This document shows positions 34,810 to 44,761 of a stretch of 64,000 nt of DNA, in pieces. The notes below the pieces were generated by a model. It had not been told where the DNA came from, searched no databases, and saw only the letters and a list, made by a program, of their open reading frames with translations. The DNA lies in assembly GCA_029260035.1 (NCBI GenBank), contig JAJDEA010000069.1, positions 1 through 64,000 of the forward strand. The letters are read 5' to 3'. The stretch is from Phycisphaerae bacterium. GTDB taxonomy: Bacteria; Planctomycetota; Phycisphaerae; UBA1845. A program made the position numbers and the translations under genes. Every line of letters begins with the position of its first letter. Position 1 is the first letter of the stretch.

Positions 34810-35484
34810 ATGAACCTTCTCAAACGCTCAATCTACAATTTCTTTTTCGTCTTCCCGATTTGGGTATATCGCAAACTATTTCTTACTGTTCATGTTTGGG
34901 GGCGCGAGAACATTCCCAAGGGGCCAAAGATTTATGTGGTAAATCACATTACTTCTACGGATCCTTATTGGCTGCATTTTGCATTCACCGAACCAGTACA
35001 TTCTGTGATTGGTCCGGGCTACAAACTTCCAATCGTCGCATGGCTGCTCGATGCATTTGAGCAAATCAATGCCATGCCCGCGCACCGCAAAACGGTTGTC
35101 GATAAGGCTGTTGCGTACCTCAAACGAGGCGATGCTGTTTACATCGCACCTGAGGGTGACATTCAGGAGCCTTTTGAGCTTGGCAGGTTTCACGATGGAA
35201 TCGCCAGGATTTACCGAAAGGCGCATGTCCCGATCGTGCCGATCGCACTGGTAGCACCGAAACGGGCGATGCGCGAACACGCCGTGAGCATTGAGGTCGA
35301 AGGACGCATCTACCGGACGGTCACTGTTTTGCGAGGCCCTTTCTTGATTAATGTCGGCACGCCAATCACTCCCGACATTCCTGATGGAACGGATCAGGAA
35401 AAGGATGAACACCTGACGGACCTTGTCAAAGAACGCATCGAATTCTTGATGAACGATATTCGGTCGAGTAAGTTTTGGCTCTGA
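34810..35484 (+). CDS. PlsC-type acyltransferase (LPLAT), copy 1
   Basis: A 224-residue 1-acylglycerol-3-phosphate acyltransferase-like protein. The catalytic motif H46-I-T-S-T-D51 (HX4D) and the APEGD block (EG motif for glycerol phosphate binding) are intact. One N-terminal hydrophobic segment anchors it to the membrane. The start at 34810 aligns with the two paralogues downstream (MNLLKRSIYN, MNLVKRAIHR, MNFIKRTLYQ). It probably transfers acyl groups from acyl-ACP or acyl-CoA to a phospholipid or glycolipid precursor. It is the first of three copies in the same direction. Confidence 0.85.
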   Translation: MNLLKRSIYNFFFVFPIWVYRKLFLTVHVWGRENIPKGPKIYVVNHITSTDPYWLHFAFTEPVHSVIGPGYKLPIVAWLLDAFEQINAMPAHRKTVVDKAVAYLKRGDAVYIAPEGDIQEPFELGRFHDGIARIYRKAHVPIVPIALVAPKRAMREHAVSIEVEGRIYRTVTVLRGPFLINVGTPITPDIPDGTDQEKDEHLTDLVKERIEFLMNDIRSSKFWL

Positions 35485-35544
35485 TTTCCAGTTTCCGGTG
35501 GCGCCGCATCAATGATGCCGGACATTCAATGCGACGTGATTGTC

Positions 35545-36204
35545 ATGAACTTAGTTAAACGAGCCATCCATCGTACAATGAGCTATACGATCAAGGCTTA
35601 CCAATTCTGCTTCATGGCTGTCCATGTTTGGGGAAGAGAGAACATCCCAAAGGGCCCCAAGATTTTCGTAACGAATCACATAACGTCCTACGATGAGTTT
35701 TGGGTGTTACCTGTATTCAACGAACCCGTTCATATCGTGATCGGCCCCGGCTACAACGGCTGGATGAACACCAAAATCCTCGATTGGCTCGAACAGATAA
35801 ACGCCATGCCAGCTCACCGTCGAACCGTCGTGGACAAGGCGGTCGAGTACCTTAACAAAGGAGAATCGATCTATATGGCACCGGAAGGTGACGCCCACGA
35901 GCTTTTTCAGCTAGGGAAGTTTTATCCCGGCGTCGCCAGAATACAGCGTTTGAGCGGCGCACCAATCGTCCCGATTGCTCTGGTAATGCCGAAGCGATCA
36001 ATTTGGGATATTCCGTTTCGCCCCACGATAGAAGGGCGCACCTACCAAACCCTTGTCACTTTTCGCGGCCCGTTCTGTATCAACGTCGGCGAGGTAATGG
36101 GGCCTGACAGGAAGGATGAATCGGATGAGCATTTCGTGGGGCAGGTTAGAGATCGAGTGGCTGAACTGTGCGAAGACGTTCGTATGAACAAGTATTGGCA
36201 GTGA
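35545..36204 (+). CDS. PlsC-type acyltransferase (LPLAT), copy 2
   Basis: A 219-residue paralogue of the gene at 34810. Motif H45-I-T-S-Y-D50 and APEGD are conserved, and HVWGRENIPKGPKI is shared almost exactly with copy 1. The spacing to copy 1 is 60 bp. The start at 35545 is chosen by alignment with the other copies; the frame also has ATG 35512. Confidence 0.85.
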   Translation: MNLVKRAIHRTMSYTIKAYQFCFMAVHVWGRENIPKGPKIFVTNHITSYDEFWVLPVFNEPVHIVIGPGYNGWMNTKILDWLEQINAMPAHRRTVVDKAVEYLNKGESIYMAPEGDAHELFQLGKFYPGVARIQRLSGAPIVPIALVMPKRSIWDIPFRPTIEGRTYQTLVTFRGPFCINVGEVMGPDRKDESDEHFVGQVRDRVAELCEDVRMNKYWQ

Positions 36205-36342
36205 TTCCCATACTTGGATTGCCTGCGTGCGACATCACGCTTATTGGAGCCCGTTCTATTTTTTTGTATCAGCCGAAACTCGCTTGCCCCCGAGAAACAA
36301 GTCGGCAACGACCATAAACAATTAGCAACGCCATAGACCATT

Positions 36343-37023
36343 ATGAATTTCATCAAACGAACGCTTTATCAATCTCTCGTTCTATCAGTGAAGGCCTATC
36401 AACGTTTGTTTATGGACTTCCATATGTGGGGGCGGGAAAAAATACCGTCGGGGCCGGTCATTTACACCAGCAACCATATTATGTCCTTCGACCCGTTTTG
36501 GGTTCTCCCAATTTTCCCAAAGCCCGTCCATTTCGTAAGCGGCCCTGGCTATAGTTCAAAGCTCAATGCATGGGTTCTGGATGCTTTCGAACAGATCAAC
36601 GCTATGCCAGAACATAGTCACAACGTTGTCATCAATGCGCTGAAATACCTGGAAAAGGGAGAGTCGGTTGCGATCGCGCCAGAAGGTGACATTTTTGATC
36701 CCTTCCAGCTTGGTCGATTCTATCCTGGAGTCGCACTGATGCACCTGCGAACCCAAGTGCCGATCGTTCCATTCGCGATCGTCGCGCCTAAACGCTGTCT
36801 GAATGAATACCCCAAGCTCGCCACCGTCGTCGATGGCCGAGTCTATCGCTTAGTCCTTGCTCTACGGGGAACCTACTGCATAAACATAGGCGAACCCTGG
36901 ATACCGGATCGCACGGAAGGGTCAGAAACTCGGCAGGCTATGCGCATCACGAAAGCGCTCAAGAAGAAGATTGAGGCGCTCGTAGAAGAAGTTCGACGCG
37001 ATAAGTATTGGCTTAACGACTGA
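36343..37023 (+). CDS. PlsC-type acyltransferase (LPLAT), copy 3
   Basis: A 226-residue paralogue, the most diverged of the three (HMWGREKIPSGP instead of HVWGRENIPKGP). Motif H45-I-M-S-F-D50 and APEGD are present, so the active site is retained. The gene is 138 bp past copy 2 and converges on the GT4 gene with 20 bp between ends. Three conserved catalytic motifs argue for three working enzymes with different acyl or head-group preferences. Confidence 0.85.
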   Translation: MNFIKRTLYQSLVLSVKAYQRLFMDFHMWGREKIPSGPVIYTSNHIMSFDPFWVLPIFPKPVHFVSGPGYSSKLNAWVLDAFEQINAMPEHSHNVVINALKYLEKGESVAIAPEGDIFDPFQLGRFYPGVALMHLRTQVPIVPFAIVAPKRCLNEYPKLATVVDGRVYRLVLALRGTYCINIGEPWIPDRTEGSETRQAMRITKALKKKIEALVEEVRRDKYWLND

Positions 37024-37043
37024 ACGACATCGAACATTTGGAA

Positions 37044-38279
37044 TTACGACGGAACACGAAGACCGCCGTTTCGAGCATGATCTCTGGTCCGTCCGTTCGA
37101 CTTTGTCCTGACCGGATCGAATTGAACATGCGTCCGATGGAAGTCGCGAAGTTTGGGGAAGACTGAATCGACACTCAATTGAACAGCAAGCGACCGCACT
37201 TGAGCCGATCGCTCCTTATGTAAATCGCGATTGGTTGCCAGCGAAACACAGCGATCGGCAAGCGTAGACAATTCCTCATGCTCCAGTATTTCCACGCCAC
37301 AACCCGGCTCAAGTGACTCAACAAAGCCCTGCGATCGCAGAACAATCGCCGGCAAGCCACAGGCCATCGCCTCCACCAAAGCCAGCCCATACGTTTCGCT
37401 CTGCGAAAGTTGTACAAGCACATCGGCTTGCTGGAAAGCTGCCAGCAGATCGTCACCTTGAAGGAATCCTGTCACCCGCGCATTCCAGCGATTCTTCAAC
37501 TCCGAGGCGTACGGACCATCTCCCACAAACACCAGGTCGATGCGATCGTCATCCGCAAGCATCTCACAAACGAGATCAAGATTTTTTTCCTTAGCCACTC
37601 TTCCAACGACTACGACCAAGGCTCGACCTTCGCTACCGTACTTGCGACGGAAACAATCATCCCGAGAAACACCCGGACGAAATCTTCCTAGATCAACCGG
37701 TATGGGGATGATCACCGGCTCATCGGGAAAGAAGCCTCGCACGGTTCGTGCAGCGGAAAGACTTGATACGCACATCGCCCGACAGCGGTTAAACGTACGC
37801 TTCTCGAAAAAAAGTGCCATCCGATTGCCCAGCCAGGCACCGAATCGGCCTCCAACGCTCCCACCGTACATACGACCATAGAGAGGTAAGTCTGTGTGAT
37901 AGCATCCGACAAGAGGCAAGCCGATTCCACGAGCCGCCGCGGCGCCTGCCTTGCCAAGCGCACCGGACGTAGCCACATGGACAATTTTTGGACCCTTAAT
38001 GCCTCGCAGGATCTTTTCGAGCGCGGGGCGGGAAAAATACCCCAGCGGAAGGTCTGAATAGAAAGGGTTTGGAATCCCAATGCTTGGCCGAACAGGAATG
38101 ACCTGGCTGGGCAAGGCCTCATTCACCAAGTCCGCCCGCTCCGGGCAGACAACCGTAACCCGCATACCCTCCGTTTCTCGACACCAATCGAGAAGCGTCT
38201 TGTAGTACGTCGAAACACCGTTGGTCTCGAAGAACGTGTCTGTGAACACAACTATATGGAAGTCTTGCTCCCGCGCCAT
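37044..38279 (-). CDS. GT4-family glycosyltransferase
   Basis: A 411-residue GT-B glycosyltransferase. The N-terminal domain begins HIVVFTDTFFETNGVSTYYK, similar to the glycolipid enzymes that transfer sugars to diacylglycerol (the SQD2/MgtA/PimB type). The C-terminal nucleotide-sugar domain has ALVVVVGRVAKEKNLD, FVGDGPY and the E-x7-E motif in SETYGLALVEAMACGLP. A glycolipid product is inferred from the similarity and from the acyltransferases next to it. Start 38279 is chosen for the beginning of the conserved domain; ATG 38321 is possible. Confidence 0.88.
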   Translation of the reverse strand: MAREQDFHIVVFTDTFFETNGVSTYYKTLLDWCRETEGMRVTVVCPERADLVNEALPSQVIPVRPSIGIPNPFYSDLPLGYFSRPALEKILRGIKGPKIVHVATSGALGKAGAAAARGIGLPLVGCYHTDLPLYGRMYGGSVGGRFGAWLGNRMALFFEKRTFNRCRAMCVSSLSAARTVRGFFPDEPVIIPIPVDLGRFRPGVSRDDCFRRKYGSEGRALVVVVGRVAKEKNLDLVCEMLADDDRIDLVFVGDGPYASELKNRWNARVTGFLQGDDLLAAFQQADVLVQLSQSETYGLALVEAMACGLPAIVLRSQGFVESLEPGCGVEILEHEELSTLADRCVSLATNRDLHKERSAQVRSLAVQLSVDSVFPKLRDFHRTHVQFDPVRTKSNGRTRDHARNGGLRVPS

Positions 38280-38554
38280 GGTGGGAAATGGTAGCAGACG
38301 GCTTCCGAATTGCCCAGCCAACGGGCCTCGGACGCGATCACCTTACATTCCGCAGGCCCACCGAATCGTCCATTTGAAGCCTAAATCGACATTTTGAGGC
38401 CTTTGGAAAGAAAATGCCAACCCGGAAAGGACCATCTCCGCCCCTCTTTGCTTTGAAGGCATTGACCAATGCCCGGATCGCCCGAGAATCTGCCCTTTCG
38501 ACGGCGACAACGCGCTTGCCATGCCTCGCGCAAATAACGATACGGGCGGCCTTA

Positions 38555-40378
38555 ATGAAGAGCACAAACGGAGATAATTCGGCTTCGACCACGATCCCCG
38601 ACGACGATGGCCGATTACGAGAATGGCTCGGCGGGCGTCGCAACGTCGTCTTTGCTGTCCTGATTTCGTTCCTGCTTGCCTCTCCCGCTCTTTTCACAGG
38701 CTTTTGGGGTGACGACCACATCTTTCGCCTGGTCTTCACCGATCCGGTTGGGGCTGAGGCTATTAAGCTTCATAACGACGCTTCGCCGACTGGCGTTTTC
38801 ACCTTCATCGATGGCGACCCGGTTCACGCGAAGGAGACAATGGATATCGGCATTGGGCCCTGGTGGACCTATCCGCGCATCAAATCGAACTTCTTTCGCC
38901 CGGTTACCTGGCTGACGCATTGGCTGGATTTCACCGCCTGGCCTGAATCGCCCTTCCTGATGCACATCCAAAGCTCCATTTGGTATGGCCTGGTCGTCAT
39001 AGCCGCCGGGTTGTTTTACCGTCAGACCACGAAGGTCGCTTGGGTTGGCGGATTGGCCGTAATGCTCTTCGCGATCGATGATGCTCACGCGACCACCCTC
39101 GGCTGGATTTCCAACCGCAACGCGCTGCTCGCGGTCTTCTTCGGCCTGATGGCGTTATTGACCCACCACTACCGGCGGGAAAAGGCATGCACCATCAGTG
39201 CTGTCGCGTCACCGATTTTCCTTCTCATCAGTCTTGTTTCCGCCGAAGGTGGTATTGCCACCGCAGCCTTTCTTTTTTCCTACGAGCTGTTCCTCGTTCG
39301 TAAGAGCCTCCTCAACAAATTCATCGCGCTTATCCCGGCTGGTATCGTGATTTTAAGCTGGCGACTCGTTTGGTCTTCGATGGGCTACGGAAGCGAAGGG
39401 ATGGGATTATACGCCGACCCTGCAAGCGACCCGCTCCGCTTCGCACAGTCCTTGATCCTTCAGGCACCGCTAATCCTACTGGGGCAGTTTGCATTTCCGC
39501 CCCCTGATTTGAGTATCGTTCTAAGCTCTGATTATGTGACATGGATTTGGCGTATCGCAGCCTTGTTCTTGACCTGTGGAGCAATCCTTGTACTTCCAAT
39601 GGTTCGGCGCGACAACGTGATGCGTTTCTGGCTTCTCGGCACAGCACTGACACTGATCCCATGTTGCGCGACGCTTGCATCTGACAGAAATCTTCTTTTC
39701 CTGGGCTTCGGGATCATGGGCATCGTTGCGCAGTTCATCGGAAATGTGAAGACATCGACACCGCCGGGCGTTCGCCCTGAAAAATTCACGAGGATTGCCG
39801 TCGGATTTCTTTGGTTCATGCACGGGATTTTCGCGCCGGTTATGCTCTCAATTCGCACAGTAATGCCGACCGGCACAAAAAGTGTCTTGGCACAATTGGA
39901 GGTTGAAATACCGCTGGATTCTGACATCGAAGACAAAACGCTGGTCGTCGTAAACGGCCCTAGCGCATTTCACATCGGCTGGCTACCCATCATGTGTCAA
40001 TCCGCGGGATACCCCGTCCCGAAGCACACTCGTGGCATTTCGCCAAGCATGGCAGCTGTGACCATCAAGCGAGAAGATGCGAATACACTTGTCGTTCAAC
40101 CAGAGGCTGGCTTCCTCACGCATCCGGGCGATCAGCTTTTCCGAGGCGATCAGGTGCCTTTGGCTTTGGGTGATGTCGTCGAACTCGCAGACGTTGCCGT
40201 GGAGGTCTCGGGTATAGGAGAAAACGGCAAACCCAGCGAAGCTACTTTCCGATTCGATGTCCCACTTGAAGATGACTCCTTGCGTTGGCTATATTGGAAA
40301 GAAGGCAAGTTTGTGCCGTTTCCACTGCCAGCCGTTGGACAATCAGTGAGTTTGCCAGCGCCCATACCGACGCTGTAA
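38555..40378 (+). CDS. Large polytopic membrane protein, possible GT-C glycosyltransferase
   Basis: A 607-residue protein with about ten membrane helices and a soluble C-terminal domain of around 170 residues (beta-rich, from about 435). An early loop contains WGDDHIFRL after the first helix, which resembles the acidic motif of GT-C glycosyltransferases such as protein mannosyltransferases. I cannot confirm the family. The start is taken at ATG 38555; a longer open frame begins at 38414. It is transcribed away from the GT4 gene. Its last 36 bp overlap the convergent zinc-ribbon gene. Confidence 0.7.
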   Translation: MKSTNGDNSASTTIPDDDGRLREWLGGRRNVVFAVLISFLLASPALFTGFWGDDHIFRLVFTDPVGAEAIKLHNDASPTGVFTFIDGDPVHAKETMDIGIGPWWTYPRIKSNFFRPVTWLTHWLDFTAWPESPFLMHIQSSIWYGLVVIAAGLFYRQTTKVAWVGGLAVMLFAIDDAHATTLGWISNRNALLAVFFGLMALLTHHYRREKACTISAVASPIFLLISLVSAEGGIATAAFLFSYELFLVRKSLLNKFIALIPAGIVILSWRLVWSSMGYGSEGMGLYADPASDPLRFAQSLILQAPLILLGQFAFPPPDLSIVLSSDYVTWIWRIAALFLTCGAILVLPMVRRDNVMRFWLLGTALTLIPCCATLASDRNLLFLGFGIMGIVAQFIGNVKTSTPPGVRPEKFTRIAVGFLWFMHGIFAPVMLSIRTVMPTGTKSVLAQLEVEIPLDSDIEDKTLVVVNGPSAFHIGWLPIMCQSAGYPVPKHTRGISPSMAAVTIKREDANTLVVQPEAGFLTHPGDQLFRGDQVPLALGDVVELADVAVEVSGIGENGKPSEATFRFDVPLEDDSLRWLYWKEGKFVPFPLPAVGQSVSLPAPIPTL

Positions 40379-41116
40379 ATCGGCGCTTCGGCTGCCCTCA
40401 TAGGTGACAACACGTCGGCTCGATTTTTGTTGGAGATAAGAATCAACGCGCCGGCCGTGAAGTATGTCGGATATGCAATCCAATAATCGCATGTCCGAAG
40501 CTGCCCCTCGGACGGACAGCCGTCGACCGCTCCTCGATACAAGCACGGGCACATCGTCAGAGGCGAGAATCACCCAAAGCGCATCAGCCTGCCGACTGGC
40601 AAATTTATACCTCTTCGATACAGTCCATGTCGGCGTTGCCTGTTCAATGGCACGATGAACTTCATCATGATCGAGGTGATCATAACGCGAAATCAACTCA
40701 ACAAAATCATCCAAAGCGCCCGCCTCGGCTTCGCTTCCTTTAATTGCAACCTTCTGACCTTGTCGGCGGACCACTACATTCACACGTTTTGGGGCCAGCA
40801 TCTCGAAGAACGCTTCAGCTTTGTGCTTAGGCAGGTCGTACGCCCGCCTTGTCGGCATAACCGGCGGACGTCGGTCTGACTTCTTGGCAACCGAACTCGC
40901 AATGCTAATCGTAATGAAGAGAGAAGCGCTGGCCAGCAATACCCCAATGAAGACCAACCCACTCCCGCCACGACCGGAGGAACGAACGCCTTCCGCATCG
41001 CGCAGGTTCGCACCGCAACGGCTGCAGAAGTTCGCGAGTTTCGGGTTGGCTTGCCGACAGCGCGTACACTCGCCACGCTTCGACGACATCGGAACATGAG
41101 GCGGAGTTACAATCAT
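40343..41116 (-). CDS. Zinc-ribbon membrane protein, hypothetical
   Basis: A 257-residue protein. The N-terminus has a zinc ribbon, C-T-R-C and C-S-R-C about 14 residues apart, then a single transmembrane segment (LVFIGVLLASASLFITISIA), then an outside or periplasmic part with two similar beta-rich units, VNVVVRRQGQKVAIKGSEAEA and VPVLVSRSGRRLSVRGAASD (each about 20 residues, matching in pattern). The repeat points to an internal duplication. Function unknown. Confidence 0.7.
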   Translation of the reverse strand: MIVTPPHVPMSSKRGECTRCRQANPKLANFCSRCGANLRDAEGVRSSGRGGSGLVFIGVLLASASLFITISIASSVAKKSDRRPPVMPTRRAYDLPKHKAEAFFEMLAPKRVNVVVRRQGQKVAIKGSEAEAGALDDFVELISRYDHLDHDEVHRAIEQATPTWTVSKRYKFASRQADALWVILASDDVPVLVSRSGRRLSVRGAASDMRLLDCISDILHGRRVDSYLQQKSSRRVVTYEGSRSADLQRRYGRWQTH

Positions 41117-41648
41117 ACTATCTTCATTATAGCACACGTTGATGCCCCGTTCCCATTATAACCGCCGTCGGTATTTGTAAGATCGGGGGTTTGTTCTTGC
41201 GATTTCTTACCAAATCGGATGTTCGTGCCTTTGGCGTCCACAGACCCGCACGGCCCAATGTAGCGCTAGACCAGATTCTCTTGAGATCAAAGCGGTGATG
41301 CGCGCTTTACTACGGATTGAATAGCGATCCTAGGCTCAAGAAGGGACAGATTGCACACATCGACCGAAATCCCTCGAATCTGAAATCAGCCGGATGATTG
41401 CCATTAGTTCATTGTTGGCCTGCACGCTTTTCTGATCGGAGCAGAGTTCCTTGCGGCGTACTTGGTTGGGCGCTAAACAGGGTTCTCTAGAAGTCGAGGC
41501 TTAATTTGCATGAATCGCATTCCGGGTTTCGTACTTGCAGGATTCTCGATCCTCTTCTTGCGCGATGGGATGCGACTCCTGGGCGTCGCACTCTAACTTG
41601 ATCCACGCCACCGATCTCACCCGCTGTCACCAAGTCAGCAGCAATCGA
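41117..41648. other. Intergenic region with no recognised feature
   Basis: About 530 bp between two minus-strand genes. I find no open frame with coding character, hairpin with T-run, or tRNA-like fold. Confidence 0.4.
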
Positions 41649-42011
41649 TCAGTCTCGTGGATTGCCGTGAAACGCCGCTAAGGCGTCATCCAAACACCGC
41701 TTGAAAGCGGGCGGATCATCCGGTGTGAGCAGGATACGACGAAAGACTCCTTCTGACTTGTCGATGACAATATGTTCAAGGAAATTCGCCCAATCCAGCT
41801 TGAACGCGGGGCGAAAGTTCCGCAGTTGTAAATCCCCCTTGAGCAATCCACCGACATCGGACTCGCGAAGCTCAATCATCTCGACCTGCTCGAATGGAAC
41901 GCTGATCAGGCCGTAATGCGTATCCAGTTCCAGCCGGTCAGCGAAGACGCGATATTCCTGCCATAGACTTTTGATTGTACTTGGTGACACATAATTCGGT
42001 TTGTCTGGCAT
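41649..42011 (-). CDS. Small conserved-looking hypothetical protein
   Basis: A 120-residue protein without signal or membrane segment. The alternating beta pattern RVFADRLELDTHYGLISVPF followed by a C-terminal helix FKRCLDDALAAF resembles a PH-like fold, but this is only a guess. ATG 42011 is well supported by AAGGAG 6 nt upstream. Confidence 0.7.
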   Translation of the reverse strand: MPDKPNYVSPSTIKSLWQEYRVFADRLELDTHYGLISVPFEQVEMIELRESDVGGLLKGDLQLRNFRPAFKLDWANFLEHIVIDKSEGVFRRILLTPDDPPAFKRCLDDALAAFHGNPRD

Positions 42012-42301
42012 CCCTTGCTCCTTTCCTTTCGGGATTTCCCATTTGGCGTCTCCGGGGCTGCCATTGTACTGAATCCTTGCCCCCAATCCAAACCCGTACG
42101 GACATTCAAACGGATGCGCCTGCTCTTGAACGCCAAATCCGCACCGGAGTCGCGCCAAAGTGTTGTTAGGACAAGACCGGATTCGGGGAACAAGGTTCAG
42201 GGTTTGGCATACTTCTGGCAGACGATCGGGAAACGTGATATACTGGCCCGTAGGCCAAGGTGCGCGTATGGATCGATATCGTTCCTATAGGATGCACAAG
42301 A

Positions 42302-43516
42302 ATGTCCGAACGTCTTAAGTTTGAATTGCTCGCCGTCGATCACAAGAGCGACGCTCCATCCAATAATGAACTCGGCCTGCTGCACGCATTGCGTGGGCTG
42401 TCCATTATCTGGCAGTCGCCATCGATTGATGAATCGAATCTACAAATCAATGACGGCGACACTTCTCTTGCCGTAACCCAAGTGGAACCCCCAACAACTG
42501 GTATCGACGAACCGCTTTTCGGTCGTGCTTACCTAATTGGTCTAGAAGGTAGCTTCAACAAGATTGAGTCATTACGCGAACCTCTGACTGCCTATCTCAA
42601 GGAGCGACAGCAATTCGGTCCACTCTATGTCGTCCGCGATGAGGTGTCTCGTGAAATCGCATGCAATCTATATCCGCTTCTTTATCGAATAGAGAATCTC
42701 TTACGCGGCTATTTGATCAAGTTCATGACAATTCAACTTGGACCAGGATGGTGGAAGCAAACGGCACCGCGCGAAGTCGATGACAAAGTCAAGATGCGGA
42801 AGAAAAACGAGAAGATATTTGGTCGCCATGTGGATAACTTTACCTATCTCACGGACTTTGGTGAATTAGGAGCCATGGTTTATGAGCAATCATCCGGCTT
42901 TCTTACTCGTGATGATATCGTTGCAAAGATCAAGGGCTTACCAGAGACTGTTGATGCCATCCGTGATTTGAAAGCCGAATTGCAAACAAACTACCAGAAG
43001 TTCTTTAAGGAATCCTTTGCGGACCAAGGATTCAAAGAGAAATGGAAAGACTTTGAGTACTTGCGAAACAAAATCGCTCATGACAACCTTTTTACAGTCG
43101 AGGATCTCGAATCTGGCAAGCAACTCTTCGAAGAACTCCGTACAATCATCAAGGAGGCCGACAGAAAAACCACAACATTGGAGATTACCCGACAAGAACG
43201 TGAAACGCTGCAAGAAACGATCAGCGAAAATAGTGGTCAACTACAGCCAATTACCGAAAGCGAGTTCTTGAACCAACTCCAATCCCATCAGACAGAATTC
43301 GAACGTAAGGGTGGCTTCGTTGGCATAACACACTTCATTCGCAATTTGCTCGGCAGAGGGTTTTCGACATTCCATAGCCATCGGATGGTTGAGTCACTGA
43401 ATGAACAAGGCAAAATCGAAGTCTACCAAGTTGATAATCCTTATTCAGAACACATGACATCGGCCATCCGCATATCAGACGCAAAACCTTCAGATCCGGC
43501 AACGGAGCATGCATGA
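42302..43516 (+). CDS. HEPN-domain protein
   Basis: A 404-residue protein. The helix YPLLYRIENLLRGYLIKF (about 124-141) and the motif R255-N-K-I-A-H260 form the HEPN signature (R followed by a polar residue, x3, H), close to Swt1/Apea-type HEPN domains. Proteins of this class are RNases in toxin-antitoxin and abortive-infection systems. No cognate antitoxin or nucleotidyltransferase gene is adjacent; the flanking genes look unrelated. The gene is AT-richer than its neighbours. Target and activation are unknown. Confidence 0.75.
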   Translation: MSERLKFELLAVDHKSDAPSNNELGLLHALRGLSIIWQSPSIDESNLQINDGDTSLAVTQVEPPTTGIDEPLFGRAYLIGLEGSFNKIESLREPLTAYLKERQQFGPLYVVRDEVSREIACNLYPLLYRIENLLRGYLIKFMTIQLGPGWWKQTAPREVDDKVKMRKKNEKIFGRHVDNFTYLTDFGELGAMVYEQSSGFLTRDDIVAKIKGLPETVDAIRDLKAELQTNYQKFFKESFADQGFKEKWKDFEYLRNKIAHDNLFTVEDLESGKQLFEELRTIIKEADRKTTTLEITRQERETLQETISENSGQLQPITESEFLNQLQSHQTEFERKGGFVGITHFIRNLLGRGFSTFHSHRMVESLNEQGKIEVYQVDNPYSEHMTSAIRISDAKPSDPATEHA

Positions 43517-43728
43517 AGCGGACTTGGTGAATTATTGCACAAGATCTTGCGAGGGGATTGCGCGCGAGCCCGGGCTGTAATGTAAGGCGAGCCCTACAGG
43601 AGAACATAGGTATTTGTTTCTCGCCTGCCACACAATCCGAAGGTGTGCAAGAGTGAGCCTGAAATCAAAGTGCCCATAAGGTGCAGGGCAAGTTAATATT
43701 GTTAAACGGCAAAACCAAGGAGTCAATC

Positions 43729-44049
43729 ATGAGTCGTTTTGTAATCGTTGCGTACACGCCGAAGGCAGGCAAGGAGCAGCAGCTATTGACGGCTGTCAAG
43801 AAGCATTTGCAGGTCTTGCGGGCGGAGCAGCTTGTGACGGATAAGCCTGCTTATGTTATGCGTTCAGAAGATGGCACCATCGTCGAAATCTTCGAGTGGC
43901 GATCCAAAGATGCCGTAGAACAGGCACACAACAGCCCGGCTGTTCAATCGCTTTGGGAAGAGTTCGGCGCTGCGTGCGACTATACGCCCCTCGCAAAGCT
44001 GGCGGAATCGCAACAGATGTTCGCCGAGTTTGATTCGGTTCCGATGTAA
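43729..44049 (+). CDS. ABM-domain (antibiotic biosynthesis monooxygenase-like) protein
   Basis: A 106-residue small alpha/beta-barrel protein: VIVAYTPKAGKEQQLLTAVKK and VEIFEWRSKDAVEQAHNSPAV are typical ABM/dimeric ferredoxin-like strands and helix. Such domains are found in small monooxygenases and ligand-binding proteins; no substrate is indicated. ATG 43729 has AAGGAG 6 nt upstream, which fixes the start. Confidence 0.8.
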   Translation: MSRFVIVAYTPKAGKEQQLLTAVKKHLQVLRAEQLVTDKPAYVMRSEDGTIVEIFEWRSKDAVEQAHNSPAVQSLWEEFGAACDYTPLAKLAESQQMFAEFDSVPM

Positions 44050-44133
44050 AGCACATGCCTCACAACATGCCGCCGGTTGCAACGTGCGACATGGCGTGCG
44101 CAACCATTCAATTCATTGTTGGATGAAAACAGA

Positions 44134-44622
44134 ATGAAGGCACTGATCGCAGTTTGTTGCACCTCCTTGTTCATAGGGTGTGCGACCAAACCTGAAATTC
44201 AAACGCATGACCAATCCCGAGTCATGGATGGTATCGTTTTGGAAAAACGAACCAACGTCAAATCGTTCCGTTCATGGAACGCCCCAAGCAATCCTTATTA
44301 CATTCTGGACATGGGTTATGCCATCCATACTTGCGTTGACGGCGACAAGAAATGGCAGGAGGCACAACACAGAAGTATCACGCTCCGTCCGTCGGATCGT
44401 GTTTCGACTGCGGACCTCCAAAACCTCAAAGGACAGCGTGTGTCACTGCGCGGACATCACGTTGAGGGAACGCCCTATCAACCTTCGGGAGATATTGAAT
44501 CGCATCCAGTCGTGCCCGTGCATGAAACAGACGAAAACGGGAACATCAAGGTTGTTGGCTCTCGTCCAGCCAATCGCGGATCAGGGTTTGTCGTGACGCA
44601 AATCATCAAACGGGAAAAATAG
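44134..44622 (+). CDS. Putative lipoprotein
   Basis: A 162-residue exported protein. The N-terminus MKALIAVCCTSLFIGC is a lipoprotein signal with Cys16 after L-F-I-G. The mature part is hydrophilic with a predicted beta fold. No known domain. The frame extends upstream to 44077, but the lipobox position supports 44134. Confidence 0.75.
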   Translation: MKALIAVCCTSLFIGCATKPEIQTHDQSRVMDGIVLEKRTNVKSFRSWNAPSNPYYILDMGYAIHTCVDGDKKWQEAQHRSITLRPSDRVSTADLQNLKGQRVSLRGHHVEGTPYQPSGDIESHPVVPVHETDENGNIKVVGSRPANRGSGFVVTQIIKREK

Positions 44623-44761
44623 ATTCAACCGAACTCTTGGTTCAAACAACCACAGGCACGCAGTCCCCCTTGCATTTGTCATATCGTCCGATGAAGGACA
44701 TGCGCAATCCTACGAGCTGCTAATAGACTCGCTTTGAAATTCCCGTCCCCCGCTATGCCGT

